From an uncultured Clostridia bacterium (GTDB lineage Bacteria > Bacillota > Clostridia > Christensenellales > UBA1242), in contig CALWTN010000024.1 in NCBI GenBank assembly GCA_944384475.1, forward strand, positions 1 through 11,427: a DNA stretch of 11,427 nucleotides. Direction: 5' to 3'. A program made the translations under genes and the position numbers. The notes under the pieces are model-generated. The model was not told where the DNA came from and ran no database searches. It saw only the letters and a list, made by a program, of their open reading frames with translations. Each line of letters starts with the position of its first letter. Position 1 is the stretch's first letter. Below, piece after piece: positions 1 to 6,786 of the stretch.

Positions 1-1
1 C

Positions 2-112
2 AATGACGGCATCAACCTGGCGCACGAGCCCGTCGCGGAAATCCTCAAGACATATCCCTATCCTGAACTTGTCGCATCCACATTCAGTGCCGCAGACAAC
101 AGGATGGTCTGA
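2..112 (+). CDS. C-terminal end of an unrecognised protein (5' truncated by window)
   Basis: The frame is open from base 2 to a TGA at 110-112, giving 36 residues that end ...STFSAADNRMV. I do not recognise the family; in particular there is no tyrosine-recombinase C-terminal signature (GH...TxxYxH). The stretch looks coding, with wobble positions mostly G or C (codons CTG, GCG, GAG, CCC, GTC) and about 54% GC by hand count. The genes from 378 onward prefer A or T at the wobble position. The TGA lies inside what would be the D-arm of the tRNA-like sequence that follows. Composition and position suggest this is the last gene of an integrated element rather than host chromosome. A chance open frame cannot be excluded for so short a piece. 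Confidence 0.45.
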   Translation, partial: NDGINLAHEPVAEILKTYPYPELVASTFSAADNRMV

Positions 113-174
113 AATGGATATCACGACGGTCTACGGAACCGTTATTCTGGGTTCGAGTCCCGGCAGACGCACCA
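109..174 (+). tRNA. 3' part of tRNA-Arg(ACG), 5' acceptor strand missing; likely attachment-site remnant
   Basis: The anticodon stem ACGGT/ACCGT (126-130/138-142) pairs perfectly around loop CTACGGA (131-137), which carries anticodon ACG (Arg). The variable loop is 143-146. The T stem CTGGG/CCCGG (147-151/159-163) encloses loop TTCGAGT. The 3' acceptor strand CAGACGC (164-170), discriminator A171 and encoded CCA (172-174) are all present. The partner strand GCGTCTG and a U8 are absent upstream. The D stem at best has three pairs (TGA 110-112 with TCA 121-123), with C109 against C124. The gene is therefore complete only from about the D-loop GG (116-117) onward. Tyrosine integrases commonly recombine at tRNA 3' ends, rebuilding the tRNA at one junction and leaving a 3' fragment at the other. 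The alternative is a degenerate tRNA pseudogene. Confidence 0.75.
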
Positions 175-247
175 AGAAAATTTCTGCGCTGTTTGCTTGT
201 TTTCGGGCTTTACCCGAAAAGCTGCGCCTTGACGCTGGAAATTTTCT
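175..247 (+). repeat. Nested inverted repeats downstream of the tRNA fragment
   Basis: An outer 10-bp perfect arm AGAAAATTTC (175-184) pairs with GAAATTTTCT (238-247). Inside it, TTTTCGGG (200-207) pairs perfectly with CCCGAAAA (213-220) around loop CTTTA. CTGCGC occurs twice as a direct repeat (184-189 and 222-227). Neither hairpin is followed by a T tract, so these are not obvious terminators. They could fold as RNA-processing structures after the tRNA or as protein-binding arms beside an attachment site. No function can be assigned from sequence alone. Confidence 0.5.
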
Positions 248-262
248 TCTCGCGGCCAGACG

Positions 263-292
263 AAAATCGCGCTTGCGCTGGCGCGTTTTTTT
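263..292 (+). terminator. Rho-independent terminator after the tRNA region
   Basis: Stem CGCGC (268-272) pairs with GCGCG (281-285) around an 8-nt loop and is followed directly by seven T (286-292). A short A tract precedes the stem. It would terminate transcription coming from the tRNA fragment or from the element side. Confidence 0.75.
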
Positions 293-330
293 ATGCGATA
301 AGTTGGGCTGAAGTGACATGCGCGTATTGC

Positions 331-360
331 TTGACATATAAGGCTAAAACATGGTATAAA
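331..360 (+). promoter_or_regulatory. Sigma-A-type promoter for the 378-1031 gene
   Basis: A consensus -35 TTGACA (331-336) is followed after 18 bp by -10 TATAAA (355-360). Transcription would start near 367, immediately before or within the ribosome binding site, so the leader would be very short. A second overlapping pair, GTGACA (313-318) and TATAAG (337-342) with 18-bp spacing, would give a longer leader and may be the one used. Confidence 0.6.
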
Positions 361-377
361 AAATTAAGGAGGGAAAA

Positions 378-1031
378 ATGAAAACATTTTTATCAAACGC
401 AAAAAAGTTTTTTGCAAAATTGCCAGTGATGATTGTGGCTGTAGTGATTGCCGTTGCAGGTCTTGCAATCTACATTGGTTTGCTGGCTCGTCCGGTCAGC
501 ACGGGGATGGCATATTCTATCACCCAAACACTGACAGAGGAAGATGGCGTGCAGGGCGGCGCTACAATAGAATACAAAATCATCTTCAACGGCAATAAAG
601 CAAATATAGTTTACTCGTATGAGGCGGGCGAAGAAAAAGGCGAACAGGAATCTGGCGAATTTTGGACGCTTCGCAATGGCAACAAAATTTTGTTGCTTAC
701 AACAAGTCAAGACATGACGCAGGAAGAATATGATGCTGGTGTGGCAGAACTTAAAAGCGACAAGGAAAGTTGGGACGCCATTTGGGCGGGCGAACTTAAC
801 GCAAGTGATGCGGCAGTTATGAAAATTGATGCGTTTAAATTAAGCACATTTGGTGAAACATCATCGCTGGATGGCTTGGACGAATTAACTTGCGATGGCG
901 CGGTAATCTTTGCGGCTGTGTTTGGCGTTGTTGAAGCTTTGCTTTTAGCAGCTGCTGGGCTTTCAGTTGCACTTTATATAATCGGCAAAGGCAAAGCTCC
1001 AAAAGAAGAGCAACCAAAACAAGAAGCATAA
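378..1031 (+). CDS. Two-helix membrane protein with an extracytoplasmic domain, function unknown
   Basis: This 217-residue protein matches no family I recognise. It starts with a basic segment, then a strongly hydrophobic helix (about residues 17-36), an acidic soluble region (about 40-172) and a second hydrophobic helix (about 175-202). It ends in a charged K/E/Q-rich tail. The positive N-terminus predicts both termini inside and the middle domain outside the membrane. There is no lipobox, and the only cysteine is C172 just before helix 2. The ATG is fixed by the strong ribosome binding site AGGAGGG (367-373) four bases upstream. The gene has its own promoter and terminator, so it is probably monocistronic. 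The first gene downstream of the tRNA scar, it already has host-like codon use. Product function is unknown. Confidence 0.85.
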   Translation: MKTFLSNAKKFFAKLPVMIVAVVIAVAGLAIYIGLLARPVSTGMAYSITQTLTEEDGVQGGATIEYKIIFNGNKANIVYSYEAGEEKGEQESGEFWTLRNGNKILLLTTSQDMTQEEYDAGVAELKSDKESWDAIWAGELNASDAAVMKIDAFKLSTFGETSSLDGLDELTCDGAVIFAAVFGVVEALLLAAAGLSVALYIIGKGKAPKEEQPKQEA

Positions 1032-1038
1032 TTAAAAC

Positions 1039-1068
1039 AAAAAACCATGTTAATTCATGGTTTTTTTT
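1039..1068 (+). terminator. Rho-independent terminator of the 378-1031 gene
   Basis: Stem CCATG (1045-1049) pairs with CATGG (1056-1060) around loop TTAATT. It is extended by six A upstream against eight T downstream (1061-1068). The flanking A and T tracts could make it work in both directions. Confidence 0.9.
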
Positions 1069-1086
1069 GTGCAATTTTTTGTTTTA

Positions 1087-1095
1087 TGATATAAT
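1087..1095 (+). promoter_or_regulatory. Extended -10 promoter for the SDR gene
   Basis: TGA-TATAAT (1087-1095) is a perfect extended -10 element (TGnTATAAT). The -35 position holds only a weak TTGTGC (1067-1072, 17-bp spacing), which overlaps the end of the preceding terminator's T tract. This fits a promoter that depends on the extended -10. Transcription would start near 1102, at the ribosome binding site. Confidence 0.6.
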
Positions 1096-1112
1096 TAAAC
1101 AAAGGTGAAAGC

Positions 1113-2012
1113 ATGGAATATAATGGTTGGTTTAAACGAAACACTTCATCGCTTGAAGGTAAAACCGTTGTGCTTACAGGGGCAGCGGGCGGCATAGGCA
1201 CGCAATGTTGTTTTCATTTGGCAAGGCTTGGAGCGGATATTGTTGCAATCGACAGAAATATTGACGGGCTTGAAAAACTTAAAAGCGCGCTGCTTGAAAA
1301 GCATGCAAATTTAAATGTTGAAATCATAGAAGCCGATCTGTCAAATATGGCAGATGTGCAAAAATGCGTGGAAAAACTTAAAAAACTTTCGCGCATTGAT
1401 ATTCTTGTTCACAATGCGGGAGTGTTCAGGCTGCCAGTGGAGCATGAGAAAGGCGATTACAACATTATTTTTAAAGTCAATTTTATTGCGCCATATTATA
1501 TAACAAAAAGTTTGCTTCCAAAACTTGAGGGCGCAGGCAAAGCCAAGGTTATTGTCGTGTCAAGTTTGGCGCACAAGTTTGCAAGATATGATGAAAATGA
1601 TGTGGACTATTCAACCAACACCGATGATCAAAAAATCTATGGCAACTCTAAGCGGTTTATAATGTTTTCGCTTATGAAACTGTTGCAAAACAATTCAAAG
1701 GTCGATTTGGCGATAGTTCATCCGGGGATAAGTTACACCAATCTTATGAAAAACTTTCCTAAGTTCATTTCAAAGATCATTGCGCTGCCTATGAAGCTTA
1801 TTTTCAATTCGCCAAAAAAATCAAGTCTGTCGCTTATTAAAGGCATATTCACAAAACTTGATTATTGCGAATGGCTTGGGCCTAAAATTTTTAGCATCTG
1901 GGGGATGCCAAAACGCAAAAAACTAAAATCTTGTGATGAACAAGAAATTCAAAAGATTTATCAAAAGGCGGAGGAAATTTATCAAAAAATTAATAAAAAA
2001 ATGGCAAATTAG
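1113..2012 (+). CDS. Short-chain dehydrogenase/reductase (SDR), retinol-dehydrogenase-like
   Basis: This 299-residue protein has the full classical SDR set. The dinucleotide-binding TGAAGGIG sits at residues 22-29 and Asp47 at the end of the second strand, which favours NAD(H) over NADP(H). NAG is at 101-103 and the catalytic tetrad is Asn123, Ser150/151, Tyr176 and Lys180 (YGNSK). The segment VVSSLAHKFAR and the spacing to YxxxK resemble the retinol-dehydrogenase/WWOX-like branch, whose members act on hydrophobic alcohols or carbonyls. The real substrate is unknown. Residues 217-240 carry hydrophobic and basic patches that could contact the membrane, and the tail (277-299) is a charged helix with a repeated IYQK. 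The ATG is supported by AAAGGTGA (1101-1108). The stop codon lies inside the terminator stem. Convergent with ogt; no functional link is evident. Confidence 0.92.
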   Translation: MEYNGWFKRNTSSLEGKTVVLTGAAGGIGTQCCFHLARLGADIVAIDRNIDGLEKLKSALLEKHANLNVEIIEADLSNMADVQKCVEKLKKLSRIDILVHNAGVFRLPVEHEKGDYNIIFKVNFIAPYYITKSLLPKLEGAGKAKVIVVSSLAHKFARYDENDVDYSTNTDDQKIYGNSKRFIMFSLMKLLQNNSKVDLAIVHPGISYTNLMKNFPKFISKIIALPMKLIFNSPKKSSLSLIKGIFTKLDYCEWLGPKIFSIWGMPKRKKLKSCDEQEIQKIYQKAEEIYQKINKKMAN

Positions 2013-2022
2013 CCATTTTTTT
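1995..2022. terminator. Bidirectional terminator shared by the SDR and ogt
   Basis: Stem ATGGC (2001-2005) pairs with GCCAT (2012-2016) around AAATTA. Six A precede it (1995-2000) and at least six T follow it (2017-2022). The rightward SDR transcript meets the T tract. The leftward ogt transcript, whose stop is only a few bases to the right, reads the A tract as U. The SDR stop TAG (2010-2012) lies at the loop/stem boundary, so the last SDR codons are part of the terminator. Confidence 0.88.
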
Positions 2023-2026
2023 GTAT

Positions 2027-2473
2027 TTATTTTTCTATATTTAAAAGATATTGCTTTAAATCAAGCCCTCCAGCATAGCCCGTCAACTTTCCGTTTGAGC
2101 CTATCACTCGGTGGCAGGGGATTATTATTGCGATAGGGTTGTTGTGGATCGCCATGCCAACGGCTCTGCAGGCTTTTGGGCTGCCTATGGCTTCGGCGAT
2201 TTGTTTGTAGGTTCGGGTTTGACCGTATGGGATGCTTTGCAATTGCTGCCAAACGGACATTTGGAAAGGGGTGCCTATAAGATTAAACTGCACATCAAAA
2301 GTTTTGCGCTTACCAGTAAAATATTCTTGCAATTGTTTGTAGATTGCGTTGGAAAAAGCGTTGGGTTGATTTTGCTCGTCAATGTTGCTGCATTTTTGCA
2401 ACGATAAAATTTTGCCATCCGCATATGCAATTTTTATATATCCAAAATCAAATTTATAGAATGCGTATTTCAT
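2027..2473 (-). CDS. ogt: Methylated-DNA--protein-cysteine S-methyltransferase
   Basis: This 148-residue suicide repair protein transfers the methyl group from O6-methylguanine (and O4-methylthymine) in DNA to its own cysteine. The active site PCHRV is at 119-123, with Cys120 as acceptor. It is preceded by the DNA-binding helix-turn-helix (about 88-112) containing the intercalating arginine, probably Arg103. The C-terminal GYAGGL...K..LL motif (132-144) completes the family signature. The short N-terminal domain (1-60) lacks the Ada-type metal-binding cysteines, so it is the stand-alone Ogt/MGMT form of normal length. The ATG directly follows an extended -10 element with no Shine-Dalgarno, implying a leaderless mRNA. 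Convergent with the SDR gene. Confidence 0.96.
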   Translation of the reverse strand: MKYAFYKFDFGYIKIAYADGKILSLQKCSNIDEQNQPNAFSNAIYKQLQEYFTGKRKTFDVQFNLIGTPFQMSVWQQLQSIPYGQTRTYKQIAEAIGSPKACRAVGMAIHNNPIAIIIPCHRVIGSNGKLTGYAGGLDLKQYLLNIEK

Positions 2474-2479
2474 AATTTT

Positions 2480-2507
2480 ATTATATCACAAATAAAAAAA
2501 CAGCCAA
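2480..2507 (-). promoter_or_regulatory. Extended -10 promoter of ogt, predicting a leaderless transcript
   Basis: On the minus strand TGA-TATAAT (plus-strand positions 2488 down to 2480) is a perfect extended -10. A -35-like TTGGCT (2507-2502) lies 16 bp upstream, inside the terminator palindrome of the preceding gene. Only six bases separate the -10 from the ogt ATG, so transcription should start at or next to the start codon. There is no ribosome binding site. Confidence 0.7.
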
Positions 2508-2524
2508 TATATTGGCTGAATTTT
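2494..2524. terminator. Palindromic terminator between the 105-aa gene and ogt
   Basis: CAGCCAATATATTGGCTG (2501-2518) is a perfect 18-bp palindrome. For leftward transcription it is followed by seven T (complement of 2494-2500), just past the stop of the 2525-2842 gene. On the plus strand it is followed by a six-T run, so it can work both ways. Confidence 0.85.
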
Positions 2525-2842
2525 TTACCCTAAAACAAGTGGAACAATTATGCCCGCAATCACAATCAACAGGCACACAAAGTAAAGCACTTTCCAAACC
2601 GCTGGTTTAGGTTTAACATATCTCCATGCAAGAATTGAAACGATGATAATCATCATTGCAGCGGCAATTCCTTGCAAAGCAGAAACTGCAACAGATGTTA
2701 CACCACATGCTGCCAAAATTAAAGCAACTGCGTATAAGATTGTAACTGCAACGATAACCCAAAATGAAATTTTGTTCAATCCCCACATTCCGCTTCCGCT
2801 TTTTGATGAAGTGGATTTTTTAGATTTTGATGAGTTTGCCAT
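2525..2842 (-). CDS. Small three-helix membrane protein, function unknown
   Basis: This 105-residue protein begins with a Ser/Lys-rich basic tail (1-18), then has three hydrophobic helices at about 26-46, 53-74 and 83-103, ending at the membrane with no C-terminal domain. The basic start predicts an N-in topology. I do not recognise a family. The ATG is well supported by AGGAGG seven to eight bases upstream. It has a consensus promoter of its own but lies only 74 bp downstream of the helicase gene on the same strand with no clear terminator between, so some read-through is possible. It could be an unrelated housekeeping membrane protein or an accessory of the helicase locus; sequence does not decide. 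Confidence 0.85.
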   Translation of the reverse strand: MANSSKSKKSTSSKSGSGMWGLNKISFWVIVAVTILYAVALILAACGVTSVAVSALQGIAAAMMIIIVSILAWRYVKPKPAVWKVLYFVCLLIVIAGIIVPLVLG

Positions 2843-2864
2843 GCTTTAACCTCCTTATGTCAAA

Positions 2865-2893
2865 ATTATACTATCTCAAAAATATTATGTCAA
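2865..2893 (-). promoter_or_regulatory. Perfect consensus sigma-A promoter of the 105-aa membrane protein
   Basis: Read on the minus strand, TTGACA (2893-2888) and TATAAT (2870-2865) are both exact consensus with an ideal 17-bp spacer. The -35 lies just 24 bp beyond the helicase stop codon. It predicts strong, constitutive expression, and a start about 6-7 bp past the -10 leaves a short leader carrying the AAGGAGGT ribosome binding site (2848-2855). Confidence 0.88.
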
Positions 2894-2916
2894 ACGATTA
2901 AAAGATGATAATAAAA

Positions 2917-5900
2917 TTATTTTTTTGCCTTATTTTCAAGTTTTTTCTTGCTTGCAGCGATTTCTTTTACAATGTTGGAAACAACTCGGGCTTTGTTTAG
3001 CCACCAATCTCTGCTCCAAACTCTGATAATTTTCCATCCACGAGAAGAAAGAAATTTATTGCGATATACATCTCTCTCCAAAATCGAATCGCTGCTGTTG
3101 TGTGCGGCATAATCGCATTCGATCCCAAGCAAATATTTATCAAGTTTTTTGTCATAGACGGCAAGCGAGATTTTATATTTCGTGTTGCCAAGATTGGTTT
3201 CAACTTCATAGCCAAGCTTGACAAGTTCTGCCTTTATTTGATTTTCAAGGTTGTTCAGCACCACTTCCTCTTCACTTTGTGGAAGGTTTGGCTTAAAGGA
3301 TTCTAAAACATATTCAGCCTCTTTATTTTTCTTGTTTGAAACGGCACGAACATATTTTAAATAACTTTTAAATATTTTAGGTCCTGCATTTTTTGTGCCT
3401 TCAACGATAAGTTCTTCTGGCTCTATTGACGTGATCACATAAATCTTTTGTTTTGCACGAGTGATTGCCACATTAAGCCTGTTTTCTCCGCCTTCGACAG
3501 AAAGCGGACCAAAGTGTGCCACAACCTTGCCATATTCATTTTTCGCATAACCGATGCTGAAAATGATTATGTCACGCTCATCACCTTGCACATTTTCAAG
3601 GTTTTTGATGAAAAGCGAAATATCTTCGCCGTCTTCCTTTCTGTTGCGCTCTCTAATTACAGCGTCACGGAAAGCCGAATCTTTGCCGCATTCTCTATCT
3701 ATCGCATCTTCAATGGCTGCCTCTTGCTCGGTGTTAAAGGTGATGATGCCGATTGAATAAGAGTTGCGCTTGTTTTTAATAAGTTTTTTAAGCAGACTTG
3801 CAACGGCGGAGGCTTCCTCTTCGTTGCGGCGATTTAGCCATTTGCCGTTTACTTTTATGCGCTCGATCGGTTTTTCTCCGATATTTTTTGAAATGTTTGG
3901 CGCAACTTGAAGTTTGCCATCGTAAAAAGCATGATTGGAGAAGTTGATAAGTTCTTCATTTTTGCTGCGATAGTGATATGTCAAATTGGCGGTGTTATAG
4001 CGCGAAGTTGCAAGATCCAACAGGCTTTCAACCTCCAGCGCCGCTATGGTGGCAAGATCGAGTTCGTCATCGCTGTCGTTGCCCATATATCTTTTCATAA
4101 AGGTTGCGGTAGGGCGAAGTTGTTTAGAGTCGCCCGCAACCACGATGTGTTTGCCACGATAGATGGTTGGCAGAGTGTTTTCAATGAAAACTTGGCTGGC
4201 TTCATCAAACAAGATGATGTCAAACATGTTTTTCTTTAATGGGAATATTGTTGAAACGCTCTCAGGCGACAACAACCAGCAAGGGAAGAGTTTTAACAGA
4301 AAGTCACTGTAAAGCTCCATCATCTTTCTTATTGGCATCAAGCCTTGCTGTTTGTTTATTTGATATAGATAGTTCTTGCTTTCTGGCGAGGTGTTAAACA
4401 AATCGATATATTCTTGTTTAAACTTGTCTGCGCAAAGTTTAATTGAAAGATTTTTCTCTTCCGCTTTAAGCGAGAGGATGCGGTTTCTAATGTTTTCAAA
4501 ATCGATTATTTTCGAAAGTTTTTCTTTATATTTTTCTTCATAGGTTATGGCTTCATGATAGATTCTGATTTCCAAAATTTTATCAATGATTTCTTTATAT
4601 TGTTTTGCACTGGTTGAGTTTTGATAGGCAAAGTTTAGCACCTGCCTTTCATCTTCGGTTAAATTTTGCAGTGCAACAAACATGTCACGAATTTCAACAT
4701 AATCGCCAAGCGCACTCAGCAAAAGTTTTAAAAAGGTTGGGTTGCCGTTGATGATGTTATCTAAACTCATCAAATAGCCCTTTTTATCCAGCACTTTTTC
4801 AAGCAGCGAGTAGTTGTTTGTGTATTGTTGCATCTCTTGCAAAGTGGAGGTGAATTGCTGCTTTAACTGGGCTTGCTTTTTGTTCATTTTGTATCTGACA
4901 AAAGGATAGAGGGGCAAGAAGATTTTTGACCATGCAAGCGCAGCGCTAAGTTTTGGGTTTTCAACTTTTGCAATCATTTGCACCAATGGATGCAACTTGC
5001 GCTCTTCTTCAATATTGTTTTCAAGCATGTAAATGATAAGTTGTCGGGCGTGTGGATTTTTTGCAGTGTCAAACGGAACAATATTTTTTTGCAGCAAAGA
5101 GTTGAGGTAGGTTTTCATTTGATTGATCACGTGTATGTCGATGTTTGGCTTTATGTGATCTATCAAAGGATTGTTTTTTTTCAGCATGATATAGTGATAG
5201 TAAAGCCCGCTTTTATTCTTTTCTTTAATAACCCTAAGTGTTGATTGCAAGCGTTTGTAATTTAACTTCATTATGTAAGGGTTTTGCAGCATCAATTTAT
5301 AAATTGTGTAATCAAAACTGTTTTTGCCAATTCGTGCAGAGTTTGCATACATCTGTTGAAGTGAAAGCCCAAACGGCGTTTTTGTGAAAAGGGTGTCTGA
5401 AATTGTTTGTAAGTTGCCAACTTCTCGTGCAAGGTTTTTTTCAACCTGATCAAACTCGTCTGTTTGCTGCTCGGGCTTAAAAAGAGTGGTTAAAGCATTG
5501 TGCATCATATTGCAACGCTGATAAAATTCCACTTTGTTTTTTTCTGCATCGGTGATGAACATGCATTTGGAGTTAAGTGTTTTAAGTCGGTTAAAAACAA
5601 CGTCCAGCGCCGCTTTTTTCTGTGAAACAACCAGCACTTTTTTGTTTTTACAAAGCGCATCCGAAATTATATTCACAATCGTTTGGCTTTTGCCTGTTCC
5701 AGGAGGCCCATAGATAACAAGGTTGCCAGATTGGTTGAGTTTTTCGATGGCGTTTTCTTGTGCGTAGTCAAGGTCGTTTATTGTGAAAAGCCGTTGATCG
5801 TATTTTTTGATTTTCTTTGTAGGTTTGGTTAATAACAGTGCGTCAATGGCCTCGGACGAGAGATGTTTTTTCTCTAGCAGTGTGTAGTCGTTGTAGATTG

Positions 5901-6738
5901 CGTTGGCGAGAGGAAATCTTCCAATCACGCATGCGTTGTGAATGGAAAGCCCTTCATCACGATAGGATGGCTCGGCGATGCTTTCAAATTTAATCATTTT
6001 ATCGCCAAAATTTTTAGGCAGGTTAAACTTAAAGCCATAGGCTGAAAGATATTCTACAACGTCCTTTACGCTTTTGAGTTTGTAATCTAAAAGGTTGTCA
6101 AACTCTGTCAACATTCCATCAGTGTTCAGGCGATGTTCCTTGGCATAGGCGAGCATAAGCACCTTGTTAAACTGCACAAGTTCATCATGTTTTAGTTCAA
6201 ACGACACCACGCTGTCGCTTTCAACGTTGATCACAACAGGGAAAAGGATGAGCGGAGCTTTGATTTGCAGATCCTTGTTTATGTAGCCGGTCACAAAAGG
6301 ATAGCCGACAAACATTTCATATCTGCCTGTTTCTTTGGCAAACTCTTCCACTTCACGTTTGAGCGCTTTAAGCTTTGTCACTTGGCTTGTCAAAGACTTT
6401 TTAATTTCTTCGCGTTTAAGACGCTCACGGCGGAGGTTTTCATTGCGCTTTTCTTCGGTGGAGAGCTTTGACATATCTTGAAAGGACGATTTAATCTTTT
6501 CTTCCAATTTAAAATTTTTAAAAATTCTATCTTTAATTTCTTTTCGGATTATCGGGTAGCTTGTTCTTTTACCTTTCCACAAAAAAGTGAAGAACTCATC
6601 AAATTCTTTTGCGTCATCTCCAATAATTGCGCCGATATCGTAAGCGTACTTTTTGCTTAGGTTTTTGGAATAAAGGCTTCTGTTTTTGCCGCTGATTTCA
6701 ATCAAGCGTTCTTTGTAAAATTTGTAAATTGATTTCAT
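2917..6738 (-). CDS. Large SF1 helicase with DUF4011-like N-terminus and C-terminal REase_MTES_1575/Vsr-like nuclease
   Basis: This 1273-residue cytosolic protein opens with YKERLIEISGKNRSL (8-22), which resembles the start of DUF4011 helicases (..LLDLs.rNrLLn). A charged, probably coiled-coil stretch follows at 90-137. The SF1 core of the DNA2/Upf1-like class has a Q-motif-like DYAQENAI (324-331) and Walker A GPPGTGKS (344-351). A large helical insert follows (about 420-790). Then come Walker B DEASQ (845-849), motif III GDSKQLRP (869-876), motif IV around YHYRSK (921-926), motif V NVQGDERDI (1049-1057) and motif VI NVAITRAKQ (1089-1097). The C-terminal domain (about 1160-1260) has GIECDYAAHNSS, RDVYRNKFL and GWKIIRVWSRDWW, matching the REase_MTES_1575 nuclease of such helicases. 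All visible catalytic motifs look intact. It probably unwinds and cleaves nucleic acid; a defence role is inferred. Weak SD AGGAAG lies six bases before the ATG. Confidence 0.93.
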   Translation of the reverse strand: MKSIYKFYKERLIEISGKNRSLYSKNLSKKYAYDIGAIIGDDAKEFDEFFTFLWKGKRTSYPIIRKEIKDRIFKNFKLEEKIKSSFQDMSKLSTEEKRNENLRRERLKREEIKKSLTSQVTKLKALKREVEEFAKETGRYEMFVGYPFVTGYINKDLQIKAPLILFPVVINVESDSVVSFELKHDELVQFNKVLMLAYAKEHRLNTDGMLTEFDNLLDYKLKSVKDVVEYLSAYGFKFNLPKNFGDKMIKFESIAEPSYRDEGLSIHNACVIGRFPLANAIYNDYTLLEKKHLSSEAIDALLLTKPTKKIKKYDQRLFTINDLDYAQENAIEKLNQSGNLVIYGPPGTGKSQTIVNIISDALCKNKKVLVVSQKKAALDVVFNRLKTLNSKCMFITDAEKNKVEFYQRCNMMHNALTTLFKPEQQTDEFDQVEKNLAREVGNLQTISDTLFTKTPFGLSLQQMYANSARIGKNSFDYTIYKLMLQNPYIMKLNYKRLQSTLRVIKEKNKSGLYYHYIMLKKNNPLIDHIKPNIDIHVINQMKTYLNSLLQKNIVPFDTAKNPHARQLIIYMLENNIEEERKLHPLVQMIAKVENPKLSAALAWSKIFLPLYPFVRYKMNKKQAQLKQQFTSTLQEMQQYTNNYSLLEKVLDKKGYLMSLDNIINGNPTFLKLLLSALGDYVEIRDMFVALQNLTEDERQVLNFAYQNSTSAKQYKEIIDKILEIRIYHEAITYEEKYKEKLSKIIDFENIRNRILSLKAEEKNLSIKLCADKFKQEYIDLFNTSPESKNYLYQINKQQGLMPIRKMMELYSDFLLKLFPCWLLSPESVSTIFPLKKNMFDIILFDEASQVFIENTLPTIYRGKHIVVAGDSKQLRPTATFMKRYMGNDSDDELDLATIAALEVESLLDLATSRYNTANLTYHYRSKNEELINFSNHAFYDGKLQVAPNISKNIGEKPIERIKVNGKWLNRRNEEEASAVASLLKKLIKNKRNSYSIGIITFNTEQEAAIEDAIDRECGKDSAFRDAVIRERNRKEDGEDISLFIKNLENVQGDERDIIIFSIGYAKNEYGKVVAHFGPLSVEGGENRLNVAITRAKQKIYVITSIEPEELIVEGTKNAGPKIFKSYLKYVRAVSNKKNKEAEYVLESFKPNLPQSEEEVVLNNLENQIKAELVKLGYEVETNLGNTKYKISLAVYDKKLDKYLLGIECDYAAHNSSDSILERDVYRNKFLSSRGWKIIRVWSRDWWLNKARVVSNIVKEIAASKKKLENKAKK

Positions 6739-6757
6739 AACAACTTCCTATAAAAAT

Positions 6758-6786
6758 ATTTTATCAAAGTTGGAATAATATTTCAA
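6758..6786 (-). promoter_or_regulatory. Promoter of the helicase-nuclease gene
   Basis: Read leftward, -35 TTGAAA (6786-6781) is followed after 17 bp by the extended -10 TGA-TAAAAT (TAAAAT at 6763-6758, TG at 6766-6765). One mismatch to consensus in each hexamer. The start would fall near 6751, giving a leader of about a dozen bases before the ATG. Confidence 0.65.

Noticed and set aside
98..174. A complete functional tRNA-Arg gene
   Set aside because: No upstream 7-mer pairs with acceptor strand CAGACGC, U8 is missing and the D stem is poor, so only the 3' part is intact.
100..174. tmRNA 3' end
   Set aside because: There is a full anticodon arm with an Arg ACG loop and a standard variable loop, which tmRNA lacks.
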